A stretch of DNA of 64,000 bases from Sphingomonas kaistensis (lineage in GTDB: Bacteria; Pseudomonadota; Alphaproteobacteria; Sphingomonadales; Sphingomonadaceae). Where the stretch lies: the NCBI RefSeq assembly GCF_036884275.1, contig NZ_CP145607.1, positions 2,033,001 through 2,097,000 on the forward strand, read 5' to 3'. Of the stretch, positions 26,906 through 36,046 are shown piece by piece; position 1 is the first letter of the stretch, and each line of letters starts with the position of its first letter. Made by a program: the position numbers and the translations under genes. A model generated the notes under the pieces. The model was not told where the DNA came from. It saw only the letters and a list, made by a program, of their open reading frames with translations, and ran no database searches.

Positions 26906-28066
26906 TCAGCGGCCCGCCGCAATCCGGTCGGCAAGCAGTCCGACCGACAAGGCGTAAAAATTCGAGCAATTGTAATCGAGGATCGCCCGGTAATTGGAAG
27001 TGAGGAGATAAGCGGTCGCCCCCTGCCCGTCCGGCTCGATCAACGTCGCCATCTCGGCTTCGGGAAGCGAGGCGCCGACCGGCTGCACGCCGAGCGCACG
27101 CCATTCGCGCATGGTCAGCCAGCGGCTGTGACGCCGGAATACCGCCGGGCAGCGCGGCGGCACCAGCTTGGTGGTGATGGCGGCGCGATTGAGCGAGGCC
27201 GGGACATTCACCGGCACGCCCCAGTGGACCCCGCGCTTCCATCCCGCATCCTGCAGATAGGCAGCGATCGAGGCGAGGCCGTCCATCTCGCTGCTCCAGA
27301 TGTTGGCGACTCCGTCGCCGTCACCATCGGTCGCGAGCCGCAGGACATTGGACGGCATGAATTGCGGATAGCCCGTCGCGCCGGCCCAACTGCCCTTGAG
27401 GCGCGAACGCGGGGTTCCGCGATCGACCAGCTTCAACGCGGCGATGAACTCCGCTTCGAAAAAGGCGCGGCGACGGCCTTCGTAGGCAAGCGTCGCAAGC
27501 ACTTCGAGAAGATCGAAATTGCCGGTTATCCGGCCGTAGCTGGTTTCATGCCCGAAGATCGCCATCAGTACTTGCGGTTCGACCCCGAAACGCTGCTCGA
27601 GCCAGGCCAGCTGCGGCCCATAGGAGCGAAAGCGGGCGGCCCCGCGGGTGATGAGGTCTGTCGTGACGTGCTGCGCGCGATAGGGCGCAAAGGGCGGAAT
27701 TACGTTGCTGTTGGGCGGGCCGCCGGGCTGAGCACGGTCGAGCGCGATCACCCGGGCGTTCTGGCGCAGGTAGGGAATGACGGCGGCAATGGTTGCGTCA
27801 CGCACCCCGGCTGCGCGGGCGGTCGCTGCCAGTTGCCCCTTATATCGCTCGAACCCGCTGACGGGCGCCGGGGGCGATACCGGAGTCGGTGTGGGCTGCG
27901 GCTGGACGATCAGCACCTGAACGGGCTGCGGCGCGGGCACACTCGGCAAGGGCGCAAGCGGATCGCGTTCCTGCATAGCGCTTGCCGGCGTGAGGGCGAC
28001 CGCCGCCAGGCAGACAAGCGAACTACTCCACCGAAACGCCACCTTGCTTTCGCCCTCCCCAACCAT
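26906..28066 (-). CDS. Lytic murein transglycosylase (MltB family)
   Basis: A periplasmic lytic transglycosylase of about 386 residues, cleaving MurNAc-GlcNAc bonds with 1,6-anhydro product formation. ATG 28066 (MVGEGESKVAF) is followed by a signal-like helix (SSSLVCLAAVALTPASA) and a Pro-rich linker. The SltB catalytic domain has the Glu in MAIFGHETSYGRITG, then ATLAYEGRRRAFFEAE, GSWAGATGYPQFMPSN, DGDGDGVANIW and a final SNYRAILDYNCSNFYALSVG. No lipobox Cys is seen, so it is likely soluble in the periplasm. Confidence 0.94.
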   Translation of the reverse strand: MVGEGESKVAFRWSSSLVCLAAVALTPASAMQERDPLAPLPSVPAPQPVQVLIVQPQPTPTPVSPPAPVSGFERYKGQLAATARAAGVRDATIAAVIPYLRQNARVIALDRAQPGGPPNSNVIPPFAPYRAQHVTTDLITRGAARFRSYGPQLAWLEQRFGVEPQVLMAIFGHETSYGRITGNFDLLEVLATLAYEGRRRAFFEAEFIAALKLVDRGTPRSRLKGSWAGATGYPQFMPSNVLRLATDGDGDGVANIWSSEMDGLASIAAYLQDAGWKRGVHWGVPVNVPASLNRAAITTKLVPPRCPAVFRRHSRWLTMREWRALGVQPVGASLPEAEMATLIEPDGQGATAYLLTSNYRAILDYNCSNFYALSVGLLADRIAAGR

Positions 28067-28180
28067 GAACCACCAACGCACGACCTGGCCGTGCCGTTCA
28101 GCCCGCCTTGCGCCAAGCCGTGCACCCGGTCTAGGCGGCACAAGCTGAACGCGACCAGACCTGCGATGGCCGGTTCACGT

Positions 28181-28270
28181 GGATGGGTGGCCGAGTGGTT
28201 TAAGGCAGCGGTCTTGAAAACCGCCGTGGGTGGAAGCTCACCGTGGGTTCGAATCCCACCCCATCCGCCA
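28181..28270 (+). tRNA. tRNA-Ser (anticodon UGA)
   Basis: A 90-base tRNA with encoded CCA. The acceptor GGATGGG pairs with the 3' CCCATCC; the anticodon stem GCGGT/ACCGC encloses the loop CTTGAAA, anticodon TGA. The variable arm is long (GTGGGTGGAAGCTCAC), as expected for tRNA-Ser, and the T loop is TTCGAAT. A glycan gene cluster starts 46 bases downstream. Confidence 0.97.
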
Positions 28271-28315
28271 GTCTCGCGGCTTGCCCTGCCCCAGGCATTG
28301 CGCCAGACGGCGGCC

Positions 28316-29371
28316 ATGGCTGCGCCCGCGGTGTCTGTTCTTATCATCGTCCACAACCGCGCGGGCACGATCGGCGCGGCGGTGCGAAGCGTGCTGGCGC
28401 AGACTTTTACGGATTTCGAGCTGGTGGTGGTCGATGACGGGTCGACCGATGCGACGGCTGACGTCGTGGCTAGGTTCGCCGACCCGCGCCTGCGGTTGGT
28501 GCGGACGTCACCCAACCAGGGCATTCCCCTCGCCCGCAATCGCGCCCTCGCCGATGCACGGGGAAGATACATCGCGTGGCTCGACAGCGATGACGTCTGT
28601 CATCCTACGCGGCTACAGGTGCAATACGACTATCTCGAGCGCACCCCGCACGTCGCCATGATCGGCAGCGCGGCACGCAAGATCAGGGCGGACGGCACGC
28701 TGATGCGAACGGGCCGGATGCCCGCCCGGTCCCACGAGGCAATCCGCGCCCTGCTGCTGTTCCGCTCAGCGTTTCAGCAGAGCAGCATTTTCGGGCGCGC
28801 CGAGGCCATCAAGGCGTACCCCTACGACCTCGACTTTCCGGTATGCGAGGACGTCGACATGTTCGTCCGTTTCACGGCCAGCTTTCGTGCCGAGAACCTG
28901 CCGCAGTTTCTGATTGCCAGGCGAATCCACGCTGATCAGACCATTCGCAGCAACAGTGACCGGATCATCGAGCGGCAGATGGCGATCAGCGCGCGCCAGC
29001 TTGAGGTGCTCGGTGTGACGTTTGACGAAAGCGATCTCCGCCGGCACGTTTTGCTCGGCAAAGGGCGGCATGAGCGCGACGGCGGAGATCTGCTGGCCTG
29101 GGCCGATGGCTGGAGCCAGACGCTATTGGCCGCAAATGCCAAGTGTTCCGTCTTCGATCAGAAAGCGCTTCGTGCCTGCCTGGAGCGGCTGATCGTGAAA
29201 TTCGCCGTGGGACGACTGCGCGATCGTCCGGTGAAGGTCGGCGGCTTGTTGCGCCAGTTCGCAGCCCATCCGCACGGAGCACTGGCTCTTGCTCGCGAAA
29301 GTCTCGTGCCGCTTATCCCCTTTGCAGCGCACCCGCCCGCGGCCGGCATTCAAGCGATGAGCCGCGCATGA
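28316..29371 (+). CDS. Family 2 glycosyltransferase
   Basis: A 351-residue GT-A glycosyltransferase. The N-terminal nucleotide-sugar domain reads PAVSVLIIVHNRAGTIGAAVRSVLAQ, then FELVVVDDGSTDATADV and the DxD-like metal site WLDSDDVCHP, with PVCEDVDMFVRF as the probable catalytic region. The acceptor is unknown. The frame is open far upstream through the tRNA, so ATG 28316 (MAAPAVSVLI) is the sensible start. Its stop overlaps the next start (ATGA), beginning a three-gene surface polysaccharide unit. Confidence 0.93.
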   Translation: MAAPAVSVLIIVHNRAGTIGAAVRSVLAQTFTDFELVVVDDGSTDATADVVARFADPRLRLVRTSPNQGIPLARNRALADARGRYIAWLDSDDVCHPTRLQVQYDYLERTPHVAMIGSAARKIRADGTLMRTGRMPARSHEAIRALLLFRSAFQQSSIFGRAEAIKAYPYDLDFPVCEDVDMFVRFTASFRAENLPQFLIARRIHADQTIRSNSDRIIERQMAISARQLEVLGVTFDESDLRRHVLLGKGRHERDGGDLLAWADGWSQTLLAANAKCSVFDQKALRACLERLIVKFAVGRLRDRPVKVGGLLRQFAAHPHGALALARESLVPLIPFAAHPPAAGIQAMSRA

Positions 29372-30480
29372 GCGCCGAGCGCCGGGTCGCCTTTGTCTTC
29401 ATTGGCGGGGTCCATCACGTCTTTCACACCATGCCCGTCGCCTGCGCGCTTTCGCGCCGAGAAAACGTCGAGGTGATTGCATTCGTGGCGGACGAGCCGA
29501 CCGAATGGACGGCGGCCACCGTCAAACAAGATATGGGAGGCAACGTCACCATCAGGCGGATGCGGCGGCCAAAGCTGGTGGATCGGTTGTTCGGCGCCCA
29601 CCGTGCAAAGCTACCCCTGTTGTGGCGCAACCGGCGCGAACTCGGATCCTTCGACGCCATCGTCGTTCCCGAACGCACTTCGCTGATCCTGCGCCGCATG
29701 GGGGTCACTCGCCCGGCGTTCATCAATCTCCCCCACGGCGCCGGCGACCGCGCGATATCGGTGGATCCTCGCTACAACTTATTCGATCGCATCCTCCTAG
29801 CCGGCCCGAAAACGGCTGCGCGCATGATCAGCACCGGTATCCGGGCATCCAGCATCCGCCAGGTCGGTTATCCCAAGGCGGAATTTCTGGCGGATATTGC
29901 GGGGGGCAAATCGCCCTTGTTCGAAAATGGCCGCCCGGTGGTGTTTTTCAATCCGCACTTCCGACGGCATTTGTCTTCGCTCGACGCAGCGATGCAAATT
30001 GTCGAAGCGATCACTGCTGAAACCGATTACAATCTGATCGTCGCGCCGCATATCCGATCGTTCGAGGGGGCCTCCGAAGACGAGCTGCGCCGCTGGCACG
30101 CGCTTGCGGTCCCTGGCCGGGTGATCGTGGATACCGGCTCTCCACGCCTGATCGATATGAGCTACGTCGCCGCGGCGGATCTCTATCTCGGCGATGTGTC
30201 GAGCCAGGTTTACGAGTTTCTGCTTCTTGGCCTGCGGCCGTGCGTCTTCGTCAACGCTCATGGCGTGAAGTGGGCCGACGATCTGAGCTATCGGCACTGG
30301 CATCTAGGAAGCGTGGTGACGCCCGCAGGCGTGGTTCAAGGACTACGGACCGCGCTGTCCGAACGCGACGCTTACGCCGAGCGTCAGCAAGCCGCCGTGG
30401 CTGAGACCTTCGCGAGACTGAAAGGATCTTCCGAAAGCGCGGCCGACGCAATTTTGGAATGCATCGCGGAGCGGCAGTGA
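29368..30480 (+). CDS. CDP-glycerol glycerophosphotransferase-like GT-B protein
   Basis: A 370-residue protein resembling CDP-glycerol:polyglycerophosphate transferases. A C-terminal nucleotide-binding half includes VVFFNPHFRRHLSS, LIVAPHIRSFE and LYLGDVSSQVYEFLLLGLRPCVFVN, close to the family D-SS--YEFL--KP-V pattern. No membrane segments. It may add a phosphopolyol or sugar phosphate to the glycan handled by its neighbours. Overlaps on both sides (ATGA, GTGA) tie it to the glycosyltransferase and the flippase. Confidence 0.75.
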   Translation: MSAERRVAFVFIGGVHHVFHTMPVACALSRRENVEVIAFVADEPTEWTAATVKQDMGGNVTIRRMRRPKLVDRLFGAHRAKLPLLWRNRRELGSFDAIVVPERTSLILRRMGVTRPAFINLPHGAGDRAISVDPRYNLFDRILLAGPKTAARMISTGIRASSIRQVGYPKAEFLADIAGGKSPLFENGRPVVFFNPHFRRHLSSLDAAMQIVEAITAETDYNLIVAPHIRSFEGASEDELRRWHALAVPGRVIVDTGSPRLIDMSYVAAADLYLGDVSSQVYEFLLLGLRPCVFVNAHGVKWADDLSYRHWHLGSVVTPAGVVQGLRTALSERDAYAERQQAAVAETFARLKGSSESAADAILECIAERQ

Positions 30481-31802
30481 GGAGCTGGTTTCAGGACAGC
30501 GCGATGCGCTCGATCCTTCGCAATACGTCATTCCTGGGATTGTCCAAGGGCACCGCGGCTATCGCCAGTCTTGCGGTCCTCGCGCTCGCCGCCCGCGATC
30601 TCGGCCCGACCGGGGTCGGGTTCCTGCTGCTCGTTCACAGCTATGCGCTGGCGGCGAGTACGCTGACGCATTTCCAGTCGTGGCAGGTCATCGTCCGCTA
30701 TGGCAGCCGGCCCTTGGCCGAGGGCGATCCGGAGCCCTTTCGCCGCGCGGTTTGCTTTGCCCTCGGGCTCGACGTGCTGACCGGGATCGGGGGCATGCTG
30801 CTGGCGATGGCGCTGCTTCCGCTGCTTGCCGGATGGTTTGGAATCACCGCCAACCTACGCACGCCAGCCTTGATCTACTGCTTGCTGATCCCGACCATGG
30901 CATCGGGCGCTGCCAACGGGGTGCTCCGCGCGCTCGACCGCTTCGACCTGATCGCCTGGCAGTCACCGATCGACGCCTGGGTGCGTCTGCTGTTGGTCAT
31001 CGGTGCCTACCTTCTGGACCTCGATCTGATCGCCTATCTCATCATCTGGGCGGCCACCGATCTCTTAGGCGATATGTATTTGTGGAGTGCCGCGATCCGT
31101 GAGTTGCGCCGGCGGGGGCTGCTCCATGGCTTGCGGCCGACATTGCGCGCTGAGGGTCTGGATGGCGGCTGGCGCTTCGCCTTTACCGTCAATCTAACGG
31201 CGTCGGTCAACAGCGCCTGGGGCCCGGTCGCGCGGCTACTGGTTGGCGGGCTGCTGAGTCCAGCGGCGACCGGCCTGTACCGCGTGGCGAGCAGCCTGAT
31301 CGACGCGGTGCAAAGCCCGATCGACCTGATGGCCAAGGCGGTGCATCCCGAACTGATGCGGCATGATCCGGCCTCGGCCCACCCGTGGCGTCTCATGCTG
31401 CGCACCATGGCGCTGGGAACGATGGTAGCACTGCTCGCCTGGGTACTGATCGGCCTGTTCGGCGAGCGTCTGCTGGCGTTGGCGTTCGGTCCGGAATTCA
31501 CGCCTGCCGCGCCCCTTTTGACGGTGCTGCTCATGCTTCCGGTAATCGCCACCCTCGCCTTCCCGCTGCCCGCGATGTTCTACAGTCTGGGCAAACCCGG
31601 CGGGCCATTGATCGCCAATATCATCGGCGCGATCATATTCGTAGGAAGCTTGCCCGCGCTGACCTCGGTACACGGCTTGGTCGGCGCTGGCGCGGCGCTG
31701 GTAGTGGGGCGCCTGTGCTCCTTCCTCATCATGAGTGCACAGCTCGCCGTCCTCTATCGACGGCACAAGGCCGGGGTGGAAGCTGGTCGTCAGCTCGGCT
31801 AG
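30477..31802 (+). CDS. Polysaccharide flippase (Wzx/MATE-like oligosaccharide exporter)
   Basis: A 441-residue integral membrane protein with about 12 predicted helices, of the MOP-superfamily polysaccharide exporter type that flips lipid-linked glycans. It begins [37 protein letters not shown], a typical flippase start, with [20 protein letters not shown] in the middle. GTG 30477 overlaps the preceding stop (GTGA); ATG 30504 is an alternative. With the two transferases it forms a compact cluster; no polymerase gene is present. Confidence 0.88.
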   Translation: MRSWFQDSAMRSILRNTSFLGLSKGTAAIASLAVLALAARDLGPTGVGFLLLVHSYALAASTLTHFQSWQVIVRYGSRPLAEGDPEPFRRAVCFALGLDVLTGIGGMLLAMALLPLLAGWFGITANLRTPALIYCLLIPTMASGAANGVLRALDRFDLIAWQSPIDAWVRLLLVIGAYLLDLDLIAYLIIWAATDLLGDMYLWSAAIRELRRRGLLHGLRPTLRAEGLDGGWRFAFTVNLTASVNSAWGPVARLLVGGLLSPAATGLYRVASSLIDAVQSPIDLMAKAVHPELMRHDPASAHPWRLMLRTMALGTMVALLAWVLIGLFGERLLALAFGPEFTPAAPLLTVLLMLPVIATLAFPLPAMFYSLGKPGGPLIANIIGAIIFVGSLPALTSVHGLVGAGAALVVGRLCSFLIMSAQLAVLYRRHKAGVEAGRQLG

Positions 31803-31812
31803 AGGCTGGCCC

Positions 31813-33030
31813 ATGCTCAAGACCCCCGATCCCGCCCTCGCCCACGAGCCCAAGCTTCTGCCGTTCGACTGGTCCGATCCGTTCGGCCTTGACGAGCAAC
31901 TGACCGAAGACGAACGCCTCGTCCGCGACACCGCGGAAGGCTATGCGCAGGAAAAGCTCCAGCCGCGCGTCACCGAAGCGTATCTCGAAGAAAGCTTCGA
32001 CCGCGAGATCCTGCGCGAAATGGGCCAGCTCGGCCTGCTCGGCGCGACGATCCCGGCGGAATATGGCGGCGCCGGTCTCGGCTATGTCGCCTATGGCCTG
32101 ATCGCGCGCGCGGTGGAGCGTGTCGACAGCGGTTACCGCTCGGCGATGAGCGTGCAGAGCTCGCTCGTCATGTACCCGATCTTCGCCTACGGCTCGGAAG
32201 AGCAGCGTCGTAAGTATCTGCCGGGCCTGGCGTCCGGCGAATTGGTCGGCTGCTTCGGCCTGACCGAGCCGGACGCGGGCTCCGACCCCGGCGGCATGCG
32301 CACCACCGCCAAGAAAACGGCCAACGGCTACATCCTGTCGGGCGCCAAGATGTGGATCACCAACAGTCCCATCGCCGACGTTTTCGTCGTCTGGGCAAAG
32401 TCCGAAGCGCATGGCGGCAAGATCCGCGGCTTCGTGCTTGAGAAGGGCATGCCGGGCCTCACCGCCCCGCAGGTCAAACAAAAGCTCAGCCTGCGCGCCT
32501 CGATCACCGGCGAGATCGTGATGGACGGCGTTGAGGTTGGCGAGGATGCGCTGCTGCCAAACGTCGAAGGACTGAAGGGGCCATTCGGCTGCCTCAACCG
32601 TGCGCGCTACGGCATCGGCTGGGGTTCGATGGGCGCGGCCGAAGCCTGCTTTCACGCCGCGCGGCAATATACGCTGGAGCGCCACCAGTTCGGGCGTCCG
32701 CTCGCGGCGACTCAGCTCGTGCAGCTTAAGCTTGCCAACATGGTCACCGAAATCACGCTCGGCCTGCAGGCGGCCCTGCGCGTCGGACGCCGGCTCGAAG
32801 ACGGCGAACTGATCCCCGAGACGATCAGCCTCATCAAGCGCAACAATTGCGGCAAGGCGCTCGATATCGCCCGCATTGCCCGCGACATGCATGGCGGCAA
32901 TGGGATCAGCGCCGAATATCAGGTCATCCGCCACGCGCTGAACCTGGAAACCGTCAACACCTATGAGGGCACGCACGACGTCCACGCGCTGATCATCGGC
33001 CGGGCGATCACCGGCCTCAGCGCTTTCTGA
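31813..33030 (+). CDS. Glutaryl-CoA dehydrogenase (acyl-CoA dehydrogenase family)
   Basis: A 405-residue FAD enzyme converting glutaryl-CoA to crotonyl-CoA with decarboxylation, in lysine/tryptophan/benzoate-type catabolism. Acyl-CoA dehydrogenase marks are [17 protein letters not shown] and [16 protein letters not shown]. The catalytic Glu lies in [19 protein letters not shown], a signature specific to the glutaryl-CoA branch. Also visible are RHQFGRPLA and the FAD helix [16 protein letters not shown]. It starts 10 bases after the flippase but is functionally unrelated. A two-sided terminator follows. Confidence 0.93.
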   Translation: MLKTPDPALAHEPKLLPFDWSDPFGLDEQLTEDERLVRDTAEGYAQEKLQPRVTEAYLEESFDREILREMGQLGLLGATIPAEYGGAGLGYVAYGLIARAVERVDSGYRSAMSVQSSLVMYPIFAYGSEEQRRKYLPGLASGELVGCFGLTEPDAGSDPGGMRTTAKKTANGYILSGAKMWITNSPIADVFVVWAKSEAHGGKIRGFVLEKGMPGLTAPQVKQKLSLRASITGEIVMDGVEVGEDALLPNVEGLKGPFGCLNRARYGIGWGSMGAAEACFHAARQYTLERHQFGRPLAATQLVQLKLANMVTEITLGLQAALRVGRRLEDGELIPETISLIKRNNCGKALDIARIARDMHGGNGISAEYQVIRHALNLETVNTYEGTHDVHALIIGRAITGLSAF

Positions 33031-33036
33031 TACGAA

Positions 33037-33066
33037 AAAGGGCGACTCCGCGAGGAGCCGCCCTTT
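33037..33066. terminator. Bidirectional intrinsic terminator between gcdH and clpP
   Basis: AAAGGGCGACTCC (33037-33049) pairs with GGAGCCGCCCTTT (33054-33066) around GCGA, with one A-C mismatch. A/T runs flank both sides (GAAAAA upstream, TTTCTT downstream). It lies between two convergent genes and can serve both. Confidence 0.85.
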
Positions 33067-33086
33067 CTTGTTCGTAAGCAACCGAA

Positions 33087-33743
33087 TTATTCGGGAGCGC
33101 CGCCGCTACCCATGCCGAGCTGCTCCATGTCGGCAGCATCCGGACGCTTGTCGAACACGGCGTCGATCAGGCCGAATTCCTTCGCCTCGTCGGCTTCAAG
33201 GAAGCTGTCACGATCCATCGCCTTTTCGATCCGCTCGAGGTCCTGGCCGGTATACTTGGCGTACAGGCTGTTGAGCCGGGTGCGCATGCGCAGGATTTCG
33301 CGGGCCTGGATTTCGATGTCCGACGCCATGCCCTGCGCGCCACCCGACGGCTGGTGGATCATGATCCGGCTGTTGGTCAGCGCGACACGCATTCCGGGCT
33401 CGCCCGCGGCAAGCAGGAAGCTGCCCATCGACGCGGCCTGACCGATACAGACGGTGCCGACGCGCGGGCGGATGTATTGCATCGTGTCGTGGATCGCGAG
33501 GCCGCTGGTGACCACGCCGCCCGGCGAGTTGATGTACATGAAGATGTCCTTCTTCGGGTTCTCGGACTCGAGGAAGAGTAGCTGGGCGACGATCAGCGAT
33601 GACATGTGATCCTCGATCGGGCCGGTGATGAAGACGATTCGCTCGCGCAGCAGCCGCGAATAAATGTCGAAGCTACGCTCGCCCCGGTTCGATTGTTCGA
33701 TAACGATAGGAACGAGGCCGGAAACGATGTCGTGATGATCCAT
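33087..33743 (-). CDS. clpP: ATP-dependent Clp protease proteolytic subunit
   Basis: The 218-residue ClpP serine peptidase, a 14-mer working with ClpX/ClpA. The catalytic Ser is in [14 protein letters not shown], His in [13 protein letters not shown] and the Asp follows in the C-terminal third. [19 protein letters not shown] is the conserved handle region. The C-terminal tail is short and Gly-rich (MGSGGAPE). clpX is not adjacent in the window. Confidence 0.98.
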   Translation of the reverse strand: MDHHDIVSGLVPIVIEQSNRGERSFDIYSRLLRERIVFITGPIEDHMSSLIVAQLLFLESENPKKDIFMYINSPGGVVTSGLAIHDTMQYIRPRVGTVCIGQAASMGSFLLAAGEPGMRVALTNSRIMIHQPSGGAQGMASDIEIQAREILRMRTRLNSLYAKYTGQDLERIEKAMDRDSFLEADEAKEFGLIDAVFDKRPDAADMEQLGMGSGGAPE

Positions 33744-33915
33744 TGGGTATGATGTCCTTGCTTGAGGGACCTACATCGGGCGATTGTCGGGAGAGTTCAA
33801 GTTTGACATAGCCAATCGCTCGTGGCGGCACCCTTGCAGCGTACTTTGGGTAGTGCGGTTTCGTGTGTCGTTGCGTTGAACACTTCGGAAGTGCGCACGG
33901 CGGCGTAGGTAAGCA

Positions 33916-34932
33916 ATGGATGCACAAGCTCAGTCACGGTCGGATGCAGCGGCCCCCGCGCTTCTAGCCCACGACCGTACACAGTGGGTCGACGTAGCAC
34001 GCGGCCTCGGCATCATTCTGGTGGTCTGGGGCCACGCCCTGCGGGCGCACTTCGATCTCACGGGAGTTGCGTGGGCGGCAGCGCAGGACCGGTGGATCTA
34101 CTCCTTTCACATGCCGCTCTTCTTTCTCCTTGCGGGCCTCTTTCTCTGGCGGAGTATCGGCAAGGGGAAGTCGCAGTTTCTGAAGGGCCGTTGGTCCGGA
34201 GTTATATGGCCATACTTGCTGTGGTCGTTTGTTTGCGGGCTGATTGAATTAAGCCTCGCAAACTATGTCACAAGTCCGATCGGCCTACGTGAGGTCTTGC
34301 TGCTACCCTTTGTTCCAATTGAGCAATTCTGGTTTCTGTATGCGCTACTTATTTGTCAGTTGATTTGCTTGGCCCTGTTTCCGTCAAAGGCTTGGCTTTG
34401 GCTTTTCGTCATCATCGGTCTGGGTTTGCTACAGATTGTCGCAAGTCCCTGGATTGGATTTCGTGCTCTGATTTATCTTCCATTCGTTGCGGTGGGACTG
34501 ACGTTTACTGGAGCTCTCAAGCGGCTTGCGCAAGCCCAGCCAATCGCGCATTTCTTGTTTTTCCTTGGCGCATTTAGTTGCCTTGGCGCGGTTTTGCTGA
34601 CTGAAGCGGCAGATAGCTTCCCCCGATTGTCCCTGCTGCTTACTGGAATTTTCGGAAGCGTCAGTCTGATGGCGTTGTCGATGCTGATGGCAGGTCAAGC
34701 CACACTGGGATCGATACTTGGCAGTCTTGGCCGTGCCAGCCTCGCGATCTTCGTCCTTCACACTCTGTTCTCGGCGGGCACTCGCATCGCCTTCAAGCTC
34801 GTCGGCGTCGCTCCGGAGAATGCAATTTCGTTTGGTAGCAGCGTTCTGGCCGGACTGACGGTCCCGTGGCTGATTTACTTGTGGGCGCGTAGACGTAGGC
34901 TTCTCTCGCCACTCGGATTCGGTAGCGCTTAA
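33916..34932 (+). CDS. Acyltransferase 3 family membrane protein
   Basis: A 338-residue integral membrane protein with about ten helices, of the acyltransferase 3 (OafA/NodX-like) family that O-acylates surface sugars. The start pattern is typical: RTQWVDVARGLGIILVVWGHALR (His of the catalytic motif), then WIYSFHMPLFFLLAGLFLWRS. Base composition in 34200-34700 is visibly lower in GC than in neighbours and codon use is looser (TTT, TTG, ATT), suggesting acquisition by transfer. It overlaps the convergent glycosyltransferase by four bases. Confidence 0.88.
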   Translation: MDAQAQSRSDAAAPALLAHDRTQWVDVARGLGIILVVWGHALRAHFDLTGVAWAAAQDRWIYSFHMPLFFLLAGLFLWRSIGKGKSQFLKGRWSGVIWPYLLWSFVCGLIELSLANYVTSPIGLREVLLLPFVPIEQFWFLYALLICQLICLALFPSKAWLWLFVIIGLGLLQIVASPWIGFRALIYLPFVAVGLTFTGALKRLAQAQPIAHFLFFLGAFSCLGAVLLTEAADSFPRLSLLLTGIFGSVSLMALSMLMAGQATLGSILGSLGRASLAIFVLHTLFSAGTRIAFKLVGVAPENAISFGSSVLAGLTVPWLIYLWARRRRLLSPLGFGSA

Positions 34933-35972
34933 CTCGGCGAAGACTCACCGTGGGTCACTGCTGAGGCCGGTAGCGCCGCCACTTGGGACATGCTGACGTT
35001 TGACCAAGAGTTCGCCGTCGAAGGGTATTGCAGATAGGCCAGTCGACGGGTTTCGCGCCGCCCACGGGTCACGGTGTCAAGGATAAGGCCGGCGAAGAGG
35101 CAAAGAACGGCGATGATGATCATACCCGTTACGAGGATCGCAGTCGGTACCCGCGGAACCAGACCCGTCTCAAGATAGGTCGTTACGAGGGGAACGGAGA
35201 GCGCCAAGGCAGCAACTACCATTGCCGAACCGACAGAGCCGTAAAACAAGGCCGGTCGCTCGGCCCGAAAAAGAGTGAGCATGACGCTGAGGATGCGCCA
35301 GCCGTCGCGATAGGTATTCAGCTTGGAGGCAGAGCCTTCGGGACGTGCCGCATAGCTGGTGATAACCTCACCGACGGGCATTCTGAGTTCAAGCGCATGA
35401 ATGCTGATCTCGGTTTCGATCTCGAATCCAGCAGATAGTACCGGGAAGCTTTTTACGAAGCGTCGCGAGAAGACGCGATATCCGCTGAAAATGTCGGTGA
35501 AAGTTCTCCCGAACAGGCCTGACAGCAATCCCGTGAACAGCTTGTTGCCGAGAACATGTCCGCCGCGATACGCGGCTTTGGCTTCATGCTGGCGGGTGCC
35601 GACAACCATGTCGAGCTGCTCGCCTAGCAGCAGGTCGACCATTTTCTGGGCAGCGGAGGGTTCATACGTCAGATCGCCGTCGGCCATCACGTAGACGTCG
35701 GCTTCGATGTCCGCGAACATGCGGCGGACGACATGGCCCTTGCCCTGCTGCCGCTCGGTGCGGACCACGGCGCCGGCGGCCCGTGCGATCTCGACCGTGC
35801 GGTCCGAACTGTTGTTATCGTAGACGTAAATCGTGGCATCAGGGAGCGCGGCGCGAAAGCCAGCGACAGTCGGCGCGATAGCGGCTTCTTCGTTATAGCA
35901 GGGCAGCAGCACGGCCACGCGTGGGCTGGGCGCGACGCTCATCAATCTCTCATCAATCATCGCGGATCCCAT
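34929..35972 (-). CDS. Family 2 glycosyltransferase with C-terminal membrane helices
   Basis: A 347-residue dolichol-phosphate-mannose-synthase-like GT2. The catalytic domain has RVAVLLPCYNEEAAIAPTV, YVYDNNSSDRTVEIA, VMADGDLTYEPSAA (DxD site) and a FTDIFSGYRVFSRRFVKSFP acceptor loop. Two membrane helices lie near residues 240-305. Such enzymes usually load sugar onto a polyprenyl phosphate. Several ATGs precede the conserved start; 35942 or 35960 could also be used. It converges on the acyltransferase, and both may decorate the same glycan. Confidence 0.88.
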   Translation of the reverse strand: MGSAMIDERLMSVAPSPRVAVLLPCYNEEAAIAPTVAGFRAALPDATIYVYDNNSSDRTVEIARAAGAVVRTERQQGKGHVVRRMFADIEADVYVMADGDLTYEPSAAQKMVDLLLGEQLDMVVGTRQHEAKAAYRGGHVLGNKLFTGLLSGLFGRTFTDIFSGYRVFSRRFVKSFPVLSAGFEIETEISIHALELRMPVGEVITSYAARPEGSASKLNTYRDGWRILSVMLTLFRAERPALFYGSVGSAMVVAALALSVPLVTTYLETGLVPRVPTAILVTGMIIIAVLCLFAGLILDTVTRGRRETRRLAYLQYPSTANSWSNVSMSQVAALPASAVTHGESSPS

Positions 35973-36012
35973 GCGGAATCTATCGTTTTCCCACTGGCAG
36001 GATCAGCGGCGG

Positions 36013-36041
36013 GTGGCCCCGGGTCAAGCCCGGGGCACCAC
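36013..36041. repeat. GC-rich intergenic palindrome (REP-like)
   Basis: GTGGCCCCGGG, loop TCAAG, then CCCGGGGCACCAC: a 7-bp core stem extended past a two-base bulge. It lies just beyond the trigger factor stop and has no U-run. Similar GC palindromes occur at 44745 and 49777, so it may be one of a dispersed repeat family. Confidence 0.45.
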
Positions 36042-36046
36042 GGAAG

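Noticed and set aside
26573..28315. Upstream extension of the glycosyltransferase frame through tRNA-Ser
   Set aside because: It crosses the tRNA and runs antisense to the lytic transglycosylase; ATG 28316 gives a normal GT2 start.
28181..31812. Integrative element using tRNA-Ser as attachment site
   Set aside because: No integrase and no visible repeat of the tRNA 3' end downstream.
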